Part shown: positions 39,431 through 46,060 of the stretch, one piece after another
How the letters are laid out: every line of letters starts with the position of its first letter
Position numbering within the stretch: the stretch's first letter is position 1
Origin: Candidatus Roizmanbacteria bacterium RIFCSPHIGHO2_02_FULL_37_13b
GTDB lineage: Bacteria; Patescibacteriota; Microgenomatia; UBA1406; HO2-37-13b
Assembly (NCBI GenBank): GCA_001789395.1
Contig: MFZK01000003.1
Coordinates: 2,330 to 48,389, forward strand
DNA length: 46,060 nt
Direction: 5' to 3'
The notes under the pieces: generated by a model
What the model was told of the DNA's origin: nothing
The model's database searches: none
Seen by the model: only the letters and a program-made list of their open reading frames with translations
Translations under genes and position numbers: made by a program

Positions 39431-40684
39431 TTAAGTACCTTCTCGCCAAGAGGTTAAATATTTCTTTTGTTCCTGGGATAATTTATCAATTGAAATGCCT
39501 TGACTTTTAAGTTTCATTGAAGCAATGGACCGATCTAACTTTTCCGGAAGTTTATACACTTTTGGTTTTAATTTTCCTTTATTCCTCCATAGATATTCAG
39601 CTGCTAATGCTTGCCCAGAAAAACTCATATCCATAACGGATGCCGGATGCCCTTCAGCGGCAGCCAAATTTACTAGTCGTCCTTCTGCTAATAGATATAT
39701 TTTCTTATTTCCTAAATCATATTCTTCAACAAAGGGACGGACCTGACTGACTTTCTTTGAGAGTTTCTTTAAGGCACCTTTATTAATTTCTATATCAAAA
39801 TGTCCGGCTTGTGCCAAAATGACACGATTCTTTGCTTTCATAAAATGTTTCTCCGTAATGACATACTTATTGCCTGTAGTTGTTAACACTATATCAGCAT
39901 TAACGATTGCTTTGATAAGTGGCATGACTAAAAAACCATCCATTTTAGCTTCTAATGCTTTGATGGGATCAATTTCACAGACAACGACATTCGATCCCAT
40001 ACCACGCGCTCGATTAGCGACGCCCCGCCCACACCAACCATAACCACAGATAACAAACGATCGACCGGCTAATAATACGTTGGTAGCACGAATGATACCA
40101 TCAATAGTTGATTGTCCTGTTCCATAGCGATTATCAAAGAGATGTTTAGTTTGATTATCATTTACTGCCAAGACGGGAATTTTAAGTTCACGCGCTTTTG
40201 CCATAGCTTTAAGTCTGATAACTCCTGTGGTCGTCTCTTCACACGATCCAACTACATCCTTGATAAGTTCGGTTCTTTTCTGATGAATAAGAGTAACCAA
40301 ATCACAACCATCATCCATAGTTAAATTTGGTTTGTAATCGGCCGCTTGATTTAAATGTTTGTAATAAGTTTGATTATCTTCACCTTTTATGGCAAATACG
40401 GGAATTTTGTGGTTTTCTACTAGAGCAGAAGCAACAGCATCATTAGTGGATAGAGGATTTGATGCACATAAAACCACTTTAGCGCCTCCTGAAACAAGCG
40501 TGATCATCAAATTGGCTGTCTCGGATGTCACATGTAAACACGCAGCCAATGTAACACCTGACAGAGGTTTACTTATAGAAAATCTGAGTCTTATCAGATT
40601 TAATACCGGCATCTCATTTGATGCCCACTGAATAAGTTTTTGCCCTTCTGGAGCTTTTTGCAGATCTTTGATATCGTATTTCAT
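39431..40684 (-). CDS. ahcY: Adenosylhomocysteinase
   Basis: AACLHVTSETANLMITLVSGGA, MDDGCDLVTLIH, CEETTTGVIRLKAM, NDNQTKHLFDNRYGTGQSTIDGI, GYGWCGRGVANRARGMG, EGHPASVMDMSFSGQALA. Confidence 0.95.
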   Translation of the reverse strand: MKYDIKDLQKAPEGQKLIQWASNEMPVLNLIRLRFSISKPLSGVTLAACLHVTSETANLMITLVSGGAKVVLCASNPLSTNDAVASALVENHKIPVFAIKGEDNQTYYKHLNQAADYKPNLTMDDGCDLVTLIHQKRTELIKDVVGSCEETTTGVIRLKAMAKARELKIPVLAVNDNQTKHLFDNRYGTGQSTIDGIIRATNVLLAGRSFVICGYGWCGRGVANRARGMGSNVVVCEIDPIKALEAKMDGFLVMPLIKAIVNADIVLTTTGNKYVITEKHFMKAKNRVILAQAGHFDIEINKGALKKLSKKVSQVRPFVEEYDLGNKKIYLLAEGRLVNLAAAEGHPASVMDMSFSGQALAAEYLWRNKGKLKPKVYKLPEKLDRSIASMKLKSQGISIDKLSQEQKKYLTSWREGT

Positions 40685-40709
40685 AGATATAATTTAGGTA
40701 ATATGTATT

Positions 40710-41654
40710 CTACATCAAACTCTTGATTTTGTTAACACGATCGCAAAATCGCTTGTCGGTAAATTTATAATTGACTGTACCATATTTTTCTACGCTAAAA
40801 CTGGCTAGAGCATTCCCCCAGATTAGACAATCTTTCATATTCTTTCCTTCAAGAAATGCTGCTAAATAACCCCCCCGAAATGCATCACCTGCACCTGTTG
40901 GATCAACGGGATTTGATATCTTATAACCGGGGACATCAATTGTCAATCGTTTTGATTCATATCTTACTCCCTTATTCCCAAGCGTAGTGATAACCTCGAT
41001 TCCTTGCGAACAGATCTCTTGTATAGACCAATGAGTTACTTTTTTTATCGATGCAATTTCATAATCATTTCCTATTAGAAACCGACAAAATTTTATTCCT
41101 AATTTTAACTTTTCAGGTGAAATCCATGTCAATGTCATTCCTGGATCAAACATATAGGGAATTTTATTGTCAATAAGTTGATCTAGATGGCTTAAAAAAG
41201 CCCGTGGGGCTGTAGCTGATAAGATCATAAAGCATTTGTCATTAAAATTGTCTTTCAGATTAATCTCAGCAGCTTTTGCTAATGCTCCATGATAATAACC
41301 CCAAATCTGATTATCGCCCTTATCAGTAATGACCTTACCGGTTGCGGAAAAAGACTTTTTGTCTTGAATAAGAAAATCTAAATTAATTTTGTGCTTTTTA
41401 AAAAATGATTTAAATGCAAGTCCATCCTTGCCTATAGAAGACAAAATTGATATTTTTTTTGAAGTAAGCAGTCGCGCGCCATAAACAATATTGGTGGCTG
41501 TTCCACCTAATTGTCTTTCTAATCGATCTACTACAAAAGACACATTTATTTGGTGCAGCATTTTGGGATTTAAATATTTGACAAAATATGAAGGAAAATC
41601 CATTATCTCGTCATATGCAACCGATCCACTGACAATCAATTGATCATAAACCAT
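40710..41654 (-). CDS. PfkB-family sugar/nucleoside kinase (adenosine kinase candidate)
   Basis: GGTATNIVYGARLL, FDPGMTL, LIGNDYEIA, NPVDPTGAGDAFRGGYLAAFL. Confidence 0.88.
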   Translation of the reverse strand: MVYDQLIVSGSVAYDEIMDFPSYFVKYLNPKMLHQINVSFVVDRLERQLGGTATNIVYGARLLTSKKISILSSIGKDGLAFKSFFKKHKINLDFLIQDKKSFSATGKVITDKGDNQIWGYYHGALAKAAEINLKDNFNDKCFMILSATAPRAFLSHLDQLIDNKIPYMFDPGMTLTWISPEKLKLGIKFCRFLIGNDYEIASIKKVTHWSIQEICSQGIEVITTLGNKGVRYESKRLTIDVPGYKISNPVDPTGAGDAFRGGYLAAFLEGKNMKDCLIWGNALASFSVEKYGTVNYKFTDKRFCDRVNKIKSLM

Positions 41655-41664
41655 AAATCTTGAA

Positions 41665-42090
41665 TTATATCTTAAAACGATATTTCTTACCGAATTTTTT
41701 ACCGTTTTTTAACGTAGCCGAGACTTTTAAGGTGACATTTTTCACATTGTTATCATAGCGATATACACCGGAAGATGCAGTCCCGAATACCAATTCACGC
41801 GATAGGCTATACTTTCCCTCAGTATTGATAGTCCCCATTGCACCCTGCGGGCCACTGGCAGAGTCATAACTTAGACTATAAGTTAAAGAATTAGCAGTAT
41901 TAAGATTCTTAAAATATATTATGAGAGCATGTCTGTCTCTCCTTAACTTAGGCGCTATTGCGATTGTTGCAACGAGTACTTTATTGATTTTAGTTGTTTT
42001 TTTTGCTTGTGGTAATATTTTTTTTGCAGCAGATACAGAAGACACACATAGCCAAAATAAAATTACTATTATGATCGAATATTTAGCCAT
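41665..42090 (-). CDS. Hypothetical secreted protein
   Basis: Signal peptide MAKYSIIIVILFWLCVSSVSA; small beta-rich-looking domain, KKFGKKYRFKI C-terminus. Confidence 0.6.
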   Translation of the reverse strand: MAKYSIIIVILFWLCVSSVSAAKKILPQAKKTTKINKVLVATIAIAPKLRRDRHALIIYFKNLNTANSLTYSLSYDSASGPQGAMGTINTEGKYSLSRELVFGTASSGVYRYDNNVKNVTLKVSATLKNGKKFGKKYRFKI

Positions 42091-42160
42091 ATTAAACTAG
42101 TTTAACAAATAAATAGTTCGTTGTAAAATTATTCAACAATTGTTAAACTTAAATGAAATA

Positions 42161-42793
42161 ATGAAAAGAATAATTCTAATTTTAGCTGTAGCCATAAGTA
42201 GTGCAATTTTTGTTTTTGTTCTATGGAAATCTCAAAAAAGTCCAAAGACAATATCTCCTATTACGCAAGAAAAACCCTTATCAGTTGAAGCAAATAAACA
42301 AGAAACAGAAGCACAATACGATGATCAATCTGGTTTTAGTTTTAATTATCCATCCGATCTTAAATTAGACTCAATACCAAGTGAAAATGAAAACCAATAT
42401 GCTCATATTATTTTAAAGTCCAATGATAAAGAAGGGTCAACCGAAATTGTCATAGAAGATACTAAAGAATCTAGTATTCATGATTGGGCAAAAAAAAATA
42501 AAGTAGTACTCGATAATGCAACGTCTGTTTCTTTCGCAAATATCAAGGGCCAACAACTAACTGATAAAAATCAGTTTATGACGATAGGAATTGATCAGGG
42601 AATTATATTTAAAATTATTTCACAGTTGGGGAATGAATCCGATTACTGGAAAGCAGTCCATGGCGATATCATTTCAACTTTCAAATTTAAGGAGTCTTCA
42701 TTAGAAACTCCAGTTAACAGTAATACAGAGTCACAAAATCCCTCTCAATCTGACGATGTTGAATTTACAGAAGAAGAAGACTTGTCAGATTGA
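42161..42793 (+). CDS. Membrane-anchored secreted protein with PsbP-like domain
   Basis: ATG 42161 gives MKRIILILAVAISSAIFVFVLW; DDQSGFSFNYPSDLKLDS...DIISTFKFKE; acidic tail. Confidence 0.65.
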   Translation: MKRIILILAVAISSAIFVFVLWKSQKSPKTISPITQEKPLSVEANKQETEAQYDDQSGFSFNYPSDLKLDSIPSENENQYAHIILKSNDKEGSTEIVIEDTKESSIHDWAKKNKVVLDNATSVSFANIKGQQLTDKNQFMTIGIDQGIIFKIISQLGNESDYWKAVHGDIISTFKFKESSLETPVNSNTESQNPSQSDDVEFTEEEDLSD

Positions 42794-42813
42794 CATAATA
42801 TCACATTTATCTC

Positions 42814-43704
42814 ATGAAAATACTAATTACAGGAAGTGACGGTCTAGTTGGATCACATTTAGTCAATTATTTAACTGACCAACATCGTGATTATAATCTA
42901 TTAACACCTGATCTTAATAATTTCAATCTTTTAAATCCACAGTCTGTTACCAATTTTATAGGTATAAATAAGCCGGAACTAATTATACATTTTGCCGCCT
43001 ATACGGACGTTAGCAAAGCTCAAGAAGAAATAACTAATGAGAATGGCTTTGTTTGGAAAATTAACGTCACGGGCGTGCAGCAAATTGTAAAGATCTGTAA
43101 AAGTGAGAATATTCCACTAATTCATATATCCACGGATATGGTCTTTTCGGGAAGTAGTAATGACCCAGGCCCTTACGACGAAAATCACCCGTCAGAGAAT
43201 CAAGAGGATAAGTTATGTTGGTATGGATGGACCAAGAAAAAGGCTGAAGATATAATTACTTCATCATTGACGAACTTTACTATTTTACGCATTTCAAATC
43301 CCGTTCGACACACGTATACTTTAAAACCTGATTATATAAAGAAAATATTAGAAACGTTAAAAAAAAACAAAGAAATCTCCCTTTTTACTGATCAATATTT
43401 GACGCTCACATTTATAGATGACGTATCGAGCGCAATTGAAAGGTTAATCAATAAACCACATTCCGGATTTATACATATCTCAAGTTCAAATTTATTTACT
43501 CCATATGATTTAGGTATATATTTAAAATCAAGATCAAAACTTCCTGAAGGAAAAGTATTAAAATCATCATTAGATAGTTACGTTAATGAAACTGGTCGTA
43601 AGACTCGTTATCTTAAATTTGGAGGACTCAAAGTGACGAAGTCAGGTCAATTTTTAGATATGCATTTCCCTTCATGGCAACGAATTATTGACAATATAAC
43701 TTGA
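42814..43704 (+). CDS. RmlD-like NAD(P)-dependent sugar reductase/epimerase
   Basis: MKILITGSDGLVGSHLVNYL, HFAAYTDVSKAQEE, HISTDMVFSGSS, YGWTKKKAE. Confidence 0.88.
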   Translation: MKILITGSDGLVGSHLVNYLTDQHRDYNLLTPDLNNFNLLNPQSVTNFIGINKPELIIHFAAYTDVSKAQEEITNENGFVWKINVTGVQQIVKICKSENIPLIHISTDMVFSGSSNDPGPYDENHPSENQEDKLCWYGWTKKKAEDIITSSLTNFTILRISNPVRHTYTLKPDYIKKILETLKKNKEISLFTDQYLTLTFIDDVSSAIERLINKPHSGFIHISSSNLFTPYDLGIYLKSRSKLPEGKVLKSSLDSYVNETGRKTRYLKFGGLKVTKSGQFLDMHFPSWQRIIDNIT

Positions 43705-43711
43705 TAAGAAA

Positions 43712-44719
43712 TTAACTACTCCATCCATTAGGATATTTTTTATACCACTTGATTAATGAATCTATAGTATCATCCAAAGATCTTTTATGTGACCATTTCA
43801 AGAGGTCTTTAGCTTTTTTTGTTGAGGCGATCATTTTGGCATATTCACCTTGTCTTGGTGCAGTTTTTCTCAATTCAAACTCAGCTCCTGTTAACTCTTT
43901 TACTTTTGAAACTATTTCTAAAACCGAGTATCCTCTCCCTGTACCTAGATTTATTATTTCGCTTTTACCGCCATGTTCCAAGTGTTCTAAACTTGCGATA
44001 TGGGCTTCATTGAGATCAACGACATTTACGTAGTCCCGGATAGGTGATCGATCCGGTGTATCAACTTCCGGACAAGTCAAATAGAATGGTGCGATTTTAA
44101 GCGTTCCTCGTACAACATTTTGAATTAAATGAACTGAAGGCTTTTTTGAATCTCCAATTTCACCATCATCAAGCGCACCTGCAACATTAAAATATCGTAA
44201 GATCACATATTTTATGCCCAATAACTTCCCGAACCAGCTGATCATTTTTTCCGTCATTAATTTAGATTCTCCATAGGGATTTAATGGTTCGGTAGAATGA
44301 TTTTCATCAATGGGGATATGTGTGGAATCACCATAGACTGCACACGTTGAAGAGAAAATTATTTTATTAATGCCGAAATTTATCATCGATTGCAACAAGT
44401 TCAGAGAACCATAACAATTGTTATAGAAGTATTTTTGAGGTTGATGCATAGATTCATCGACTGATGCAGACGCAGCATAATGAATAACAGCTGAGATATT
44501 TTTTTCGATCTTAAAAAGTGGCGTTAAATCGGAAGTCAGATCCTTTGAATAAAAACGCAATTTATCATCTCCAAATTCTTTTATCATTTTTTCCAACGGC
44601 TGTCTAAAGCCGGTTGAGAAATTATCAATAGCAACTACCTCAAAACCTTTTTTTAAAAAAAGATAAGTTGATATTGAACCGATATAACCACCCGCGCCGG
44701 TTATTATGATTTTCTTCAT
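43712..44719 (-). CDS. galE: UDP-glucose 4-epimerase
   Basis: IITGAGGYIGSISTYLFLKKG, HYAASASVDESM, SSTCAVYGDSTHIPIDE, NPYGESKLMTEKMI, LRYFNVAGALDDGEIGD. Confidence 0.93.
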   Translation of the reverse strand: MKKIIITGAGGYIGSISTYLFLKKGFEVVAIDNFSTGFRQPLEKMIKEFGDDKLRFYSKDLTSDLTPLFKIEKNISAVIHYAASASVDESMHQPQKYFYNNCYGSLNLLQSMINFGINKIIFSSTCAVYGDSTHIPIDENHSTEPLNPYGESKLMTEKMISWFGKLLGIKYVILRYFNVAGALDDGEIGDSKKPSVHLIQNVVRGTLKIAPFYLTCPEVDTPDRSPIRDYVNVVDLNEAHIASLEHLEHGGKSEIINLGTGRGYSVLEIVSKVKELTGAEFELRKTAPRQGEYAKMIASTKKAKDLLKWSHKRSLDDTIDSLIKWYKKYPNGWSS

Positions 44720-46060
44720 GTTTTTATTATAAATATCAGAGGAACTCCATCCCGCTCTATTTTTTTTATTATTTTACCTTTATAAAAGGTTTGCAAATTC
44801 CATCTAGAAAACGTAAAAACATAATCAGCGTCACGAATATTTTCTGTAGATTTCATATTTGGTTTAAAATAATATGTTGAAGATATGCTATTACCCTCTA
44901 GCTTAATAGTATACAATTTTTTTTGATCATTAATATTTTTATTAAACCACTCAGTGGCTTCTTTATATGCCTTGCCCCAGTAATCAGTTTCATACTGTCC
45001 ATATGCGCCTTTCAAGCCTCCGACCAGCTCGTTGTAATAAATATACTGATATGGGTGTAATTTTATCATCTCGACAATTGTTAACACGGAATTTATGGCA
45101 ATAAACACCATTAATACCAAGGAGACTATTTTTATCCGATAATTAAAAATGGTTTTAATTCCATATGAAGCGATAATTATTATCGGAATTGCTAAAAAAA
45201 TAAAATGTCGCCAACCATCGTAAAGAACAGGTCTAAAAATTATTTGCAAAAGAAAGGGTACTACTAATAGCAAGACAAAAAATACGGCAATCAAACGTCT
45301 GTTATTTGTAATTTTCCGATGTAAGATTGTGGTCATACAAGTTATCAAACCAATAATTGTTAAAAAAATAATTCCGAGAGGAATTGTGATTATCATTGAT
45401 TTAATCAAATAATACCAAGGCAACTCAGGAGCCAGGATATTTTTCCCTTCGAAAAGCACTGCTCCATTAAATGGAAAACTGCGACTTGAACGAAACGCAT
45501 CAATTAAACCAATAATTGGTTTTCCCATTAAATAAAAATTGGTTAAATGCATAAATACTATAACCATTAAAATCATCATCAATGCTTTTGTTATAAATTT
45601 TTTAACTGGTAATTTATTCATATTATTTTCCACAAACATTATTATTAGACTAACAAAAAAAAGATATGCCAATATTTGACGTTGGTTTATTGATAAAGCC
45701 AGAATGAAACATAGTAACGCCGTCTTAAGAGCAGTTCTCTTGCTCCTTAAGTAAAATATAAAATACGCGCTAAAGCAGACAACGAAGAGTGCCGTTTGAA
45801 TGTCTCCTGCATTATCAAAAACATCTCCATAGAAACGAGGCGCAAGAAAAAGCAGGATCATGGAAATAAAAGAGTATATTCTACCTATGTGTCTATTAAC
45901 TACATAAGCAACCAAAATAAATATTGGGATAGAATATAAGGCTTTAATCAAATGAATCATTTCAAAACTTGCATTTTTAAGAAACTGCAATAGGAAAATC
46001 GTCATAATATCTATTAAGATGCCTTTGGATTGTATGTGAGCATTATATTGATCAATTGGG
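44716..46060 (-). CDS. Multi-pass membrane protein, probable GT39-like glycosyltransferase (5' truncated by window)
   Basis: Frame remains open upstream of the listed Met 46005 (PIDQYNAHIQSKGILIDI-M...); many TM segments; stop overlaps the galE start (ATGA). Confidence 0.7.
   Translation of the reverse strand, partial: PIDQYNAHIQSKGILIDIMTIFLLQFLKNASFEMIHLIKALYSIPIFILVAYVVNRHIGRIYSFISMILLFLAPRFYGDVFDNAGDIQTALFVVCFSAYFIFYLRSKRTALKTALLCFILALSINQRQILAYLFFVSLIIMFVENNMNKLPVKKFITKALMMILMVIVFMHLTNFYLMGKPIIGLIDAFRSSRSFPFNGAVLFEGKNILAPELPWYYLIKSMIITIPLGIIFLTIIGLITCMTTILHRKITNNRRLIAVFFVLLLVVPFLLQIIFRPVLYDGWRHFIFLAIPIIIIASYGIKTIFNYRIKIVSLVLMVFIAINSVLTIVEMIKLHPYQYIYYNELVGGLKGAYGQYETDYWGKAYKEATEWFNKNINDQKKLYTIKLEGNSISSTYYFKPNMKSTENIRDADYVFTFSRWNLQTFYKGKIIKKIERDGVPLIFIIKT

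Noticed and set aside
44720-44731. TATAAT 6 nt upstream of the galE start as another leaderless promoter
   Set aside because: Lies within the 3' end of the upstream ATGA-coupled coding sequence, so probably coincidental and not counted.

Overview
The window looks like a contiguous chromosomal segment of an AT-rich, compact, CPR/Patescibacteria-type genome. I infer a Microgenomates-like lineage from gene style, an rpsF-ssb-rpsR cluster without rplI, and PT-rich surface proteins; this was not tested. Most of it is housekeeping: RseP-like protease (partial), cmk, proS, rpsU, ybeY, dnaX, ybaB, prs, recR, RNase J, a DUF59 protein, tRNA-Pro, a glycerate dehydrogenase/kinase pair, cysS, a MurF-like ligase, rpsF-ssb-rpsR, S41 and HtrA proteases, hisS, a short RF1, rpmE, gyrB-ppa-gyrA, folD, lepA, a membrane glycosyltransferase, metK, ahcY, a PfkB kinase, an RmlD-like protein, galE and a second membrane protein (partial). 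The main points of interest are: (1) a SAM-I-type riboswitch with terminator ahead of metK, in a metK/ahcY/PfkB cluster; (2) at least 14 genes with a -10-like box 4-9 nt from the start codon, suggesting widespread leaderless transcription; (3) a complete tRNA-Pro nested between tRNA-like half sequences, with a perfect 20-bp palindrome in the 3' half; (4) short repeats invading conserved genes (lepA GTPase domain, a glycosyltransferase, the metK stop codon); (5) a four-gene operon of anchored Thr/Pro-rich proteins, one Cys-rich and one dockerin-like; (6) a predicted secreted HExxH protein; (7) an RF1 without domain 1 and a YbeY without most of its metal motif. No CRISPR array, rRNA, transposase or phage gene was seen.
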